The translations under genes were made by a program, and so were the position numbers. A stretch of DNA of 64,000 bases from Vicia villosa (lineage: Eukaryota > Streptophyta > Magnoliopsida > Fabales > Fabaceae): assembly GCF_029867415.1 (NCBI RefSeq), contig NC_081185.1, forward strand, positions 45,268,766 through 45,332,765. The letters run 5' to 3'. The notes beneath the pieces were generated by a model. It made no database searches. It had not been told where the DNA came from and saw only the letters and a list, made by a program, of their open reading frames with translations. Below, one piece after another: positions 10,206-21,063 of the stretch. Within the stretch, counting starts at the first letter, position 1; each line of letters opens with the position of its first letter.

Positions 10206-12624
10206 AATACCACATTCACGTAAGGAAAAAAAAAACAGGAACAACCGAACCCTTATTCTTTACAACCTTACACGGCTGCGCCGTACAAAACCCACTAACC
10301 CTTATACTTGTCTCACGAATTTTTCAAATCCTCACCTGTACATACCCTCAAAAAGAGGCCGAAAAAGAACCAGCAAGCTAAACTTAGTTTTCACCATAAA
10401 CCTTCAAAACCATACAACCAAAATCTTCAATTAATCCATAGATATAAATTAACAGTAAAAAATGTAACATTCTTGTTGTTTGTTTTTATACATTGGTTGC
10501 AGGTAAAAAAAAGGGAGGTGAAGGAATTCAGATCCAATCTACAAACTAGCAGCTGCATATCCTCGCCGACACCCACAACCGCAAAGATCGAACAACAGCA
10601 ATACCGTGACGTAATCGGAGCGACATCAACGCATTAACGGAGCAATATCGATTGCAAATCTGCATCCTTCACAGACCAGATAAGATCCGACGTATCATCA
10701 CCACCACCGCGAGCACCAACCTCCGATCACGCACACTACCACACGTGTTATTCCAATCGCGCAACCGATGCAGTCGGGAATTTCTCTTGCTTCGACGATC
10801 AACTGTAGAGCTACCACCGAATCCAATTGCTGCCGCCGTTTGAAGCTATCCGGTAATTTCTCTTTCTATTGTTTGACTTGGTTGATTTGTATATATATAT
10901 ATATTGTCTGCCTTTGTTCATTGAAAGAAATGATTAAGAGAGCCATTCTATACAGTAAAACAGAGAACAAAAGAAAGATGTGTTTGCCTTGAATTCTCTC
11001 TCACGTGATGCATATCTTAGATGTTGTGTTTTTGTTTATTTTTAATACTAACCGCCACGTGTCAAGTAACTATTGGCTTCTATGTTTAAAGTTGAAAAGT
11101 CAAGGGATGTGTTTTTGGTACTGTAATTATTTTTGGCATGATGTTTATTCTAACAGGGGCGTTAACCCTTGGCATTTTGGTAAGTTATGTTTGTTTATCT
11201 ATTTCCATTTGATTAGTTATTAGGATTTTAATTAGGGATAATTTATTTAGGTTTTTTAATTAATTAAATCTTACTAATTTAATTATTTTATTTGAGTTCA
11301 CTAATCTAATTGCTCGATTCATTTAGTTGGTTTATTTTCTTAATTATTATTATCAAAAATACAAAAGATTAGAATTAAACTTTAGAGTTAAATTTTTCTT
11401 ATTTATATTTATTATTAAAAACACAAAAACAAGTTCATTTAGAATTAAATTTTAATTTTCTCTAAATATGAAAAAATATCAAAAATAATTATTATTTAAG
11501 GTTTCTATTAGAACTCCATGTGTGTTAACGTCAATTTTTCTGTAGTCAATTTTCTATCAATAATTTTTTTTAATTTGGTCATTTTCTCTACGTCATTACT
11601 AACATTTTATTGTTCATACGAGGAACTACCGTCTTGAGCTTTAGGATTATGGTGGACGTTTGCGACTTAGTAATCCTTGTACATTTGAGCATCCTATTTT
11701 TGTTTTATTTTTTCAGTTTAGGTTTGTAATAATTTTTAACCCCATTTGGCAACTTGTAATCCCCTCCCCGAAGCCATGTAATAGCGTAGGACTTTTACAT
11801 TCCGCACTTTATTTTCTGCATATATTTAACTGCTAGATGTATGCTTAGGATTGTATGACAAGATAAAACTAATCGTTAGATCACCTTTAATTCAAAGATA
11901 AACAAAATAACTGAACATAACACACGTGATTGATGCACACACTCACCTCTAGGGTACGCCTCTCTCGTGGCCTTCGGAAATAAATGGTCGTGTCCCTCAA
12001 ATGTAGAGTTATCTTAGCAAAACGATGACCCTCGAGTAAAATCATCATAAAAGATCATAGTCCCTCGATTTCCCTTAAGGTTGCCTTTGGTAAATGATCT
12101 TGTCCCTCAAAAAATGATGATAGTCCCGCTAAAATGCTAAGGTACCTCTACTTGTTGCCTTCAAACGACCTCGATGACCCTTCGATGACCCGCACGTCCA
12201 ATATAACAAGGACTACCTACTCCTATATAGTATGGATAGTCCTGGGAACTTTAAAATTTACAGAAAAAGACCAGTTAAATAGGGTAGTGCTCTTAAACTG
12301 CCTAGCTCAATAAAAATATATTTTCAATATCATTTCAAAAAACTAAGGCTACGCATTTACGCTAAAGTCCTTATGCTCCTTTCAAAACAAACAAACAAAC
12401 ATGAGCTAAGCAATTTAAGAGCCCGTAGATAACTACGGATGAAAAGGGTGCTTGCACCTTCCCTTTTCATAACTTACCCCCCGAGCCCGTTTTCTTTTCA
12501 AAAGGTCTTTTTCTGTACTTTTTACCTTTCCTAACATTGGACAAAATAAAAGTCGGTGGCGACTCATGCTCACCGCAACATTGTTGCTTATAAAAATAAA
12601 AGTCAGTTCACCGTGTTACAGAAC

Positions 12625-12642
12625 TGGCGACTCTGCTGGGGA
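12625..12642 (+). promoter_or_regulatory. Primer-binding site TGGCGACTCTGCTGGGGA
   Basis: Four bases after the LTR end. This is the Ogre-type primer site; Ogre is described as primed by tRNA-Arg. The same 18 bases occur on the minus strand at 62529-62546. Confidence 0.85.
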
Positions 12643-13475
12643 GTCTTTAAGAGGGGTATACCTTAGGGCTTAGTTCATTGTAAATGTTTTTAATTGTTTG
12701 TTTGTATGCTTTATTTTTAAGGAAAATGCTTGGGTTTGTTATTGTGTGAAAGATCCTACACCCGGATCTGAGTACCTTAGGTAAATGGCATGAGATCAAG
12801 GAGACTGCACAGCGTATACTGATGTGGTTGATCTGATGGCCATCGTTAGTGTGACACATTGGTTTGTCCTGGTGTTCCTTGGGATCCGACTCGAGGAAAT
12901 GCTTGGCTACCGCGTGGTGTCATTAAGCACTAATTCGCCCCTAGAACCTTAGTTGAACTAAACTTTGGCCTTTTAGAAAGTAGCGAGATGGCTGGCTTTG
13001 GTTCCGACTGAAGTTGGTTGATACTCGAAGCTACAATCATATGGACTGGACTTTCGGGACCTTTTCGGTTGGTGATTCAATCGCCGAACTGAAATAAGCG
13101 CCTTCGAGAAAGGTCAATGATATGAGCTCCCTAGAACCCGATCTTTATCTAGGACAGGTTGAACCAACTAAACTTCAGTGGGAGGGTACTTACCTTTGAA
13201 CTTCATGCAAGCCTTTAAACCTAAGGCTACTTGTGTGACTTGTTTGTATTCATTATCTAACCGTTGGTTTTCTTGCAAGGTTTGTTTATACCCTAATCGT
13301 TTGGTTTCCTTGCAGGATTTGTTCATACCCTAACAGGTTTTGTGTGTAGGACTTACTTGTCCATATTACCTTATGCTTTTACCTAACATGCTGACTAACC
13401 TTTTTCAAGGATCTTAGGGATTCATAACACATACTTTCCAGGTACTATGGAAGGACTATCAAGAGCCTAAATTTA
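12643..13475 (+). other. 5' leader of the Ogre derivative
   Basis: Non-coding. It aligns in reverse orientation with 61720-62528 (shared motifs include GGATCTTTCACAC/GTGTGAAAGATCC and the Pro/Leu-rich leader around GAGATGGCTGGC). No long ORF. Confidence 0.6.
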
Positions 13476-13735
13476 TATCAAGGGGCAAGAGGATTTATTT
13501 TCCTCTAGCCAGATGCCTTCAAACTCAAGGGTACAATTCCTATCAAGGGGCAAGAGGATTTATTTTCCTCTAGCCACATGCCTTCAAACTCAAGGGTAAA
13601 ATCCCTATCAAGGGGCAAGAGGATTTATTTTCCTCTAGCCAAATGTCTTCAAATTCAAGGGTACAGTTCTTATCAAGGGGCAAGAGGATTTATTTTCCTT
13701 TAGCCACATGCTCTTAAGCTCAAAAGTACCATACC
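13476..13735 (+). repeat. Four tandem copies of a 65-bp leader repeat
   Basis: Copies start at 13476, 13541, 13606 and 13671, each opening TATCAAGGGGCAAGAGG and containing TTTATTTTCCTCTAGCC. Two diverged inverted copies occur in the related element at 61590-61710. Confidence 0.9.
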
Positions 13736-14049
13736 CTGAATCAGAGGCTATGACCCACTGGATATGGTGAGCCTGATTCTTAAAGAAGGACGTTCAAAGA
13801 TGGAAGTCGAAGTTCTTCAACAAAGCTGCAACTACATTTCAATGTTGCAAATTGGGTTCCAAAAAGATCCTTGAAAACATTGCATATGCATTTGCATACA
13901 AATCATTGCATAACAGGTTTCCAGACAACGAGCTTCTCATTTTCTGCCTCAAATCCCTAAAGCTTGATACTTACAACTCCTTTGTGGCTTCGTCAGAATC
14001 TTCTTCTTAGAAGTAATCTGTAGTTCAGATACGAACGCTTGGTTTGGTT
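13736..14049 (+). other. Non-coding leader up to the gag scar
   Basis: Related in part to 61390-61560 on the other strand (the GGTGAGCCTGATTC region and AACAGGTTTCC). The bulk of gag that should follow is absent. Confidence 0.5.
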
Positions 14050-14260
14050 TCCTCTCAGGGGCACTTGGTCAGTCGATCGATAATTGCCAACCAGTCCGAG
14101 ATAAGGTACAAGACTTGATTGATGCAAAGGCTATCATATTCACACCTGCAGGCCAGATTTGAAGTTCTCCTTCGACTCAATGGACCTTCTGAAGCAATAA
14201 GTCCATACAGAGAGAATCTCCTCAACATTGGCAATTCGAAATTCGTCATGCATTTTCATG
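14050..14260 (+). pseudogene. Relic of the gag C-terminus (zinc-knuckle tail)
   Basis: A frame here reads GQSIDNCQPVRDKVQDLIDA followed by KAIIFTPAGQI, aligning with the zinc-knuckle tail of the gag at 59908-60351 (PGHDTDNCWTLKNKIQDMID). The upstream cysteine and the capsid are missing. It shows that the element descends from a gag-bearing Ogre by internal deletion. Confidence 0.65.
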
Positions 14261-16229
14261 CGTAATCTTTCTTGTTTTTGTTCAATACTGTTTATATGCA
14301 ATACTTGTTTGTTTTTGAACTATAATAGTAATGCATTGAATATGTTTGTCTTAAAAAAAAATTCATTCGCTCTCGCTCTAACATGTTTTTCTATGCTAGT
14401 GATGCCAAACTCTCGGCGATAAAGCATGATAACTCTGAAGGGAGAATGACGAACATATAATATCCATAATCTCAAATGGTGTGCTTTCGAGTAAAACCCT
14501 GTTGATGATGTACAGGCATTGTTTCAAATCCAAACACTGGAGATATAAGGAAGTTAATCCCTTGTCAACCCCTTTGAGCCTTGAAGTAGGAGTTTCTTTT
14601 CTATACGAAAAACCCTCACATTTAACCCAGGGGCAGGGTAGTGTTCAGTTAACCTGATTGAGTGTTCAAAATTCAGCAGGAGCTCGCACCTAAGGAAACA
14701 ATAATGGTTATCCTTCAAAAGGTTGAGGAAAAGTCGAGACCACAATGGTCATCTCTCGCAATGGGAGGTTAAAAAATGACGATACAACAACGACTATCCC
14801 TCGTCGACCAAGAAATGAGACAGTCACAATCTTTCCAACAAATCGAAGACGTCTCAGGATCATACGACTTGTTCCAAAAAAAAAAAGAGAACGAATCGAA
14901 AAAAGAAAAAAAGAAAGCCCGCTAAGTCAATAACTTGAAAAAAATGACTTAGGAAAAAGCTAGGGCATCCCGCTGGACTTCAAACTCGGAATTCAAAAGA
15001 ATTTGTCCAGGCAAAAGTTAGGGAAACAAAAAAGAGTCTCAACAAAAGGGGCAAAGTCGCGTGACTATAAATTCAAGGTCGGGTGATCAGACACCAAATA
15101 CAAAAGGTAGAGGGACTGCCATGTCTAAACACCTCATCGATTCCTTAATCGTCTCAAACTCCTCTTGAAGGATGAATGCTCGCATCGAGTTAACTGAACT
15201 TAGGTTGGAGAACATCACGAAGGGGGTGGGCACTGATAAAATTTTGAGCCTAAAAATCCTTTTTTCTAAAAACCGTGAACCTGGCCACGTTATAACCCTC
15301 AAAAGTCCTAATTGAAGCAGGGTTAATTCGAAAGCATACTATAACGAGAATACGGTAAACTGACTCCTAGGAGTTTTGCTAAAAACGTTTGAGTTGGTAT
15401 CACATCACCTTTCATAAAATAATCGATGTTTTGACATCCTTTCAAAAATTTCTTTTTTAAACTTCAAGACAAACATGAACTTTGCATTAGAATTATATTT
15501 CTCATACTAAACATTCTTTGGATATGAACAAGTACTCGACACCAGGAAAGCTTCCATCGTGAACAGCAGACAAAAAGTTTAATCCTCTCAAGTGACAAGT
15601 TGGCTTCAGAACTCCGTTGAGTTCGAGCGAGAATATCTCAAATACTGATCACCCTCAGGGGCACAAAAACAGTTGAATACCCTTTGGAGTAAGAATTCAT
15701 ATATCTGGGCCAATCAGGTCAAGACTCGAAAACTCCCTCAGAAGTGTTGATCAATCAGGGGCATTGTTCCTACACTCATGATACTGGGGCAAGTTGCTTA
15801 TAACAGCACAAATCTCAGGAAGCCCTCCCGACACGCAGCTTCAAAAGCGCATCAAAAGCAGAAGTATTCCCCACGACTGACTCAGTTGGCTAAAACGCCA
15901 ATATGTACAAGGGGCACGACATGTAATTGTCCAATTCATCTGGGGCAGTCAAGTCGAGATTCAAATAATCTCTCAAAGGCGCTGAACAGTCAGGGATTTA
16001 TTTTCCCCACAAAACACTGATACAATTTACTATCATCATTAACAACATTTGCATTCATACATCATACATCTCATGGCATATGCATAACAGTCTCATTCAT
16101 TTCAAAAAAAATATATATACAATACATATATCATGACATTGCATAAAACCAACTTTATCTTTCAGGTCGACCAATCGGTCAGGCAACTATCGTCAACAAA
16201 ATTAAATGCATCCTAAAGTATGGCTCTTT
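14261..16229 (+). other. 3' untranslated region, unique part
   Basis: Non-coding. Segments align in reverse with 57650-59880 of the minus-strand relative (shared pieces include TTAACCTGATTGAGTG, the AAAGAAAAAAAGAAAG stretch, GTTAGGGAAACA and GGGGCAC.ACATGTAATTGTCC-like parts). Short ORFs are not conserved in frame. Confidence 0.55.
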
Positions 16230-16640
16230 CAGATATGGTCTAATGTACGACTCGTTCTGAGATCCTTCATCAGATATGGTCTAATGTACGACTCGTTCTG
16301 ACATACTTCATCAGATATGGTCTAATGTACGACTCGTTCTGACAGCCTTCATCAGATATGGTCTAATGTACGACTCGTTCTGATGTCCTACTTCCAGATA
16401 TGGTCTAATGTACGACCCGTTCTGGTATTGCTCTTCAGATATGGTTTAATGAATAACTCGTTCTGATGTCCTACTTCCAGATATGGTCTAATGTACGACC
16501 CGTTCTGGTATTCCTCTTCAGATATGGTTTAATGAGTAACTCGTTCTGATGTCCTCCTTCTAGATATGGTCTAATGTACGACCCGTTCTGGTATTGCTTT
16601 TCAGATATGGTTTAATGAATAACTCGTTCTGAATTCTACG
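16230..16640 (+). repeat. Tandem array, ~41-bp unit (about 10 copies)
   Basis: Units begin CAGATATGGTCTAATGTACG and contain ACTCGTTCTG. Starts at 16230, 16271, 16312, 16353, 16395 and 16436 show the 41-42-bp period. From 16436 a TTTAATGAATAACTCG variant alternates with the first, giving an 82-bp higher-order period. Diverged copies are at 56940-57010, inverted. Confidence 0.88.
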
Positions 16641-17340
16641 ACAGATATGTTCCGGAAGCTTGGACCCCGGATGATATGGATTCTACGCCAGAAACGTTCC
16701 GGAAGCTTGAACCCCGGATGTTCTGAATCTCTACGACAGATATGTTCTGGAAGCCTAAACCCCGGATGATCTGAATTCTACGCCAGAAACGTTCCGGAAG
16801 CATGAACCCCGGATGTTCTGAAATCTACGGCAGATATGTTTCGGAAGCTTGAACCCCGAATGATCTGAATTCTACAACAGAAACGTTCCGGAAGCATGAA
16901 CCCCGGATGTTCTGAATCTCTACGACAGATATGTTCCGGAAGCTTGAACCCCGGATAATCTGAAATCTACGACAGAAACGTTCCAGAAGCATGAACCCCG
17001 GATGTTCTGAAATCTACGGCAGATATGTTTCGGAAGCTTGAACCCCGAATGATCTGAATTCTACAACAGATATGTTCTGGAAGCTTGAACCCCGGATAAT
17101 CTGAAATCTACGACAGAAACGTTCCGGAAGCATGAACCCCGAATGTTCTGAAATCTACGGAAGATATGTTTCGGAAGCTTGAACCCCGAATGATCTGAAT
17201 TCTACAACAGATATATTCCGGAAGCTTGAACCCCGGATAATCTGAAATCTACGACAGAAATGTTTCGGAAGCTCGAACCCCGAACATCTATGAATCTCTA
17301 TCCCAGATATACGTTTGGAAGCTTGAACCCCAAACATTCG
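16641..17340 (+). repeat. Tandem array, ~49-bp unit in 98-bp dimers (about 14 copies)
   Basis: Units of the form ACAGATATGTTCCGGAAGCT + TGAACCCCGGATGATCTG alternate with CCAGAAACGTTCCGGAAGC variants. The array adjoins the 41-bp array and precedes the polypurine tract. The inverted equivalent is at 57190-57640. Apparent ORFs through it (17155-17337, 17260-17667) are by-products of the repeat. Confidence 0.88.
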
Positions 17341-17534
17341 GAAGATCTATCATATACACACCCTGGGAAGCATGACCCCCCCACTCAGCTAGATGGCATC
17401 TCTAAGCCCATCTCCGCTAAAAATCCCTACATCCGCAAGGGCAAATTTCTTGGTATTCTAGTGTTCAATCCTCTTCCACCTTCAGATTCCAACTGGCACA
17501 CAAGCCAATCTACATCCTCAGGTTTAAGAAGATT

Positions 17535-17547
17535 GAACAGGGGCAGC
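17535..17547 (+). promoter_or_regulatory. Polypurine tract GAACAGGGGCAGC
   Basis: Directly before the 3' LTR. The identical tract precedes the 3' LTR of the minus-strand relative (56690-56702 reversed). Confidence 0.8.
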
Positions 17548-20500
17548 TGTCATACCCCAAAATTTGCCCACATTTTCCAAAAAAAAGAGAAAAAGTCAAA
17601 ATTACTTTTAAAATTGGATTTTTATAAAATATTGGGTTCATTTACATTGACATCCAAAATTTTATAAATATTTAATTTAAAGTCTATTTTAAAATATAAT
17701 AGTTTACTCTTAAATTATTTATATTTTAATAAATAGCAAAATGTTGATCGATGCTTCATAATCTTGCAATTGACTTTTTATTTCGAACAAATAATATAGC
17801 CCAATTGGTAAGGAAGTAAGGTTTGCAAGTATAAGGTCTCGGGTTTGAATCCCAGTTTTGACTTTTTTCCTTTTATTTGTTTCTAACATTAGCTTTATTT
17901 TTATTCCGAAAAATCACAAAAATATATTTTCTTTTTAATTTTTCGTTTTTTATTTATTTTATTTTTTAAATAATTTTATTTTATGATTTATGCACTTTTT
18001 ATCACAAATTAATCAAAAATCACAAAAAATTAGTTTTTTAATAATTTAATATTAATTTTCGTTTTTTTTATTTTAGTCATTTTTGAAATTTTGTTATTTT
18101 AACTTTTTCAAATTCTTATGCATAAAATAACTCAAAAAAAATTATAAAAAAAATATATATGGTAGTTTTTTTTATTCAAATTCAAGTTACGTTAAAGTTT
18201 TGATTTGATTTTCCTATTTTTAGAAAAAAAATGAAAACAAATATTTTAATGTTTAATTCAGTCATTTAATTACTGATTTGGTCTTAACTATTTTCTATTT
18301 TTATTTAACCTAAAGTTCTAATATAAATAAATACCACATTCACGTAAGGAAAAAAAAAAAAAAGGAACAACCGAACCCTTATTCTTTACAACCTTACACG
18401 GCTGCGCCGTACAAAACCCACTAACCCTTATACTTGTCTCACGAATTTTTCAAATCCTCACCTGTACATACCCTCAAAAAGAGGCCGAAAAAGAACCAGC
18501 AAGCTAAACTTAGTTTTCACCATAAACCTTCAAAACCATACAACCAAAATCTTCAATTAATCCATAGATATAAATTAACAGTAAAAAATGTAACATTCTT
18601 GTTGTTTGTTTTTATACATTGGTTGCAGGTAAAAAAAAGGGAGGTGAAGGAATTCAGATCCAATCTACAAACTAGCAGCTGCATATCCTCGCCGACACCC
18701 ACAACCGCAAAGATCGAACAACAGCAATACCGTGACGTAATCGGAGCGACATCAACGCATTAACGGAGCAATATCGATTGCAAATCTGCATCCTTCACAG
18801 ACCAGATAAGATCCGACGTATCATCACCACCACCGCGAGCACCAACCTCCGATCACGCACACTACCACACGTGTTATTCCAATCGCGCAACCGATGCAGT
18901 CGGGAATTTCTCTTGCTTCGACGATCAACTGTAGAGCTACCACCGAATCCAATTGCTGCCGCCGTTTGAAGCTATCCGGTAATTTCTCTTTCTATTGTTT
19001 GACTTGGTTGATTTGTATATATATATATATTGTCTGCCTTTGTTCATTGAAAGAAATGATTAAGAGAGCCATTCTATACAGTAAAACAGAGAACAAAAGA
19101 AAGATGTGTTTGCCTTGAATTCTCTCTCACGTGATGCATATCTTAGATGTTGTGTTTTTGTTTATTTTTAATACTAACCGCCACGTGTCAAGTAACTATT
19201 GGCTTCTATGTTTAAAGTTGAAAAGTCAAGGGATGTGTTTTTGGTACTGTAATTATTTTTGGCATGATGTTTATTCTAACAGGGGCGTTAACCCTTGGCA
19301 TTTTGGTAAGTTATGTTTGTTTATCTATTTCCATTTGATTAGTTATTAGGATTTTAATTAGGGATAATTTATTTAGGTTTTTTAATTAATTAAATCTTAC
19401 TAATTTAATTATTTTATTTGAGTTCACTAATCTAATTGCTCGATTCATTTAGTTGGTTTATTTTCTTAATTATTATTATCAAAAATACAAAAGATTAGAA
19501 TTAAACTTTAGAGTTAAATTTTTCTTATTTATATTTATTATTAAAAACACAAAAACAAGTTCATTTAGAATTAAATTTTAATTTTCTCTAAATATGAAAA
19601 AATATCAAAAATAATTATTATTTAAGGTTTCTATTAGAACTCCATGTGTGTTAACGTCAATTTTTCTGTAGTCAATTTTCTATCAATAATTGTTTTTAAT
19701 TTGGTCATTTTCTCTACGTCATTACTAACATTTTATTGTTCATACGAGGAACTACCGTCTTGAGCTTTAGGATTATGGTGGACGTTTGCGACTTAGTAAT
19801 CCTTGTACATTTGATCATCCTATTTTTGTTTTATTTTTTCAGTTTAGGTTTGTAATAATTTTTAACCCCATTTGGCAACTTGTAATCCCCTCCCCGAAGC
19901 CATGTAATAGCGTAGGACTTTTACATTCCGCACTTTATTTTCTGTATATATTTAACTGCTAGATGTATGCTTAGGATTGTATGACAAGATAAAACTAATC
20001 GTTAGATCACCTTTAATTCAAAGATAAACAAAATAACTGAACATAACACACGTGATTGATGCACACACTCACCTCTAGGGTACGCCTCTCTCGTGGCCTT
20101 CGGAAATAAATGGTCGTGTCCCTCAAATGTAGAGTTATCTTAGCAAAACGATGACCCTCGAGTAAAATCATCATAAAAGATCATAGTCCCTCGATTTCCC
20201 TTAAGGTTGCCTTTGGTAAATGATCTTGTCCCTCAAAAAATGATGATAGTCCCGCTAAAATGCTAAGGTACCTCTACTTGTTGCCTTCAAACGACCTCGA
20301 TGACCCTTCGATGACCCGCACGTCCAATATAACAAGGACTACCTACTCCTATATAGTATGGATAGTCCTGGGAACTTTAAAATTTACAGAAAAAGACCAG
20401 TTAAATAGGGTAGTGCTCTTAAACTGCCTAGCTCAATAAAAATATATTTTCAATATCATTTCAAAAAACTAAGGCTACGCATTTACGCTAAAGTCCTTAT

Positions 20501-20746
20501 GCTCCTTTCAAAACAAACAAACAAACATGAGCTAAGCAATTTAAGAGCCCGTAGATAACTACGGATGAAAAGGGTGCTTGCACCTTCTCTTTTCATAACT
20601 TACCCCCCGAGCCCGTTTTCTTTTCAAAAGGTCTTTTTCTGTACTTTTTACCTTTCCTAACATTGGACAAAATAAAAGTCGGTGGCGACTCATGCTCACC
20701 GCAACATTGTTGCTTATAAAAATAAAAGTCAGTTCACCGTGTTACA
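17548..20746 (+). mobile_element. 3' LTR of the Ogre derivative (3199 bp)
   Basis: Nearly identical to 9424-12620. The differences I found are a longer A-run near 18352, G for T near 19692, T for G near 19816, T for C near 19945 and T for C near 20588. It carries the same tRNA-like segment at 17797-17867. Confidence 0.93.
17797..17867 (+). ncRNA. tRNA-like segment with A and B boxes in the 3' LTR
   Basis: Identical copy of 9673-9743: A box TAGCCCAATTGG at 17797, B-like box at 17842-17852, then a T-run. Confidence 0.45.
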
Positions 20747-20751
20747 TGGGC

Positions 20752-20974
20752 CTCCAATTGGATTTGGCCCAATTAGGAAACCTTGGCCCAGCGCTGGGGG
20801 CTATAAATACCCTCTTCCACTAGAGGGTCAGGTATTCATTCTCTACTTCTTAAACCCTCACTCTCTCTGATAGCTTCTGACTTTAGCATCGGAGAACCTT
20901 GCAGGTACCCCCCCACCTTGTTCATCAAGCCAGATCCAGCTGCCGTGACGATCCATTCTGATCAGGTTAGATCA
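20752..20974 (+). mobile_element. 5' LTR of second Tat element, right part
   Basis: It continues the LTR interrupted at 9423 and matches 25134-25355. A TATA box (CTATAAATAC) lies at 20801-20810. It ends GGTTAGATCA. Confidence 0.88.
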
Positions 20975-20975
20975 G

Positions 20976-20992
20976 TGGCGCCGTCTGTGGGA
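20976..20992 (+). promoter_or_regulatory. Primer-binding site TGGCGCCGTCTGTGGGA
   Basis: One base after the LTR end. This is the form common in Tat-lineage elements of plants. Confidence 0.8.
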
Positions 20993-21063
20993 ATCCTGCT
21001 TCCCCATCTTTTCTTTCTTCCAAGAAACTTAGAGACCAAAGCTCAATCCATTCCGCGATCATC

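Larger units (their letters stand above)
9424..12620 (+). mobile_element. 5' LTR of the Ogre derivative
   Basis: It begins TGTCATACCCCAAAATTTGC and ends CCGTGTTACA immediately before the primer site. It holds a tRNA-like segment (9673-9743), a TATA box (10198) and GT-AG-like boundaries such as TTGCAG/GTAAAA near 10500. Short ORFs of 60-110 codons in it (for example 10308-10637) recur identically in the 3' LTR only because the LTRs are copies. They lack domains and some lack an ATG. Confidence 0.93.
9424..20746 (+). mobile_element. Ogre-derived non-coding LTR element (LARD-like), young
   Basis: This 11.3-kb element has LTRs of 3197 bp (9424-12620) and 3199 bp (17548-20746). It starts TGTCATACCCC and ends CACCGTGTTACA, and is flanked by the perfect 5-bp duplication TGGGC (9419-9423, 20747-20751). 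I could find only five substitutions and one A-tract length difference between the LTRs. The internal 4.9 kb has primer site, leader, repeats, polypurine tract and a scrap of gag, but no coding region. It must have depended on enzymes supplied by other elements. Confidence 0.93.

Noticed and set aside
10308..11223. Set of ORFs (up to 109 codons) recurring identically at 18434-19349
   Set aside because: The identity comes from their lying in the two LTRs of one young element. No domain, some without an ATG, and they lie in the transcript leader.
14055..14249. Minus-strand 64-codon ORF
   Set aside because: It is the complement of a gag zinc-knuckle relic read on the plus strand.
16230..17340. 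CRISPR-like array
   Set aside because: Units are contiguous and variable with no spacer/repeat alternation, in a plant retrotransposon 3' UTR.
17155..17667. ORFs through the 49-bp array and LTR start
   Set aside because: They arise from repeat periodicity and run across an LTR border; the same holds for 56944-57724.
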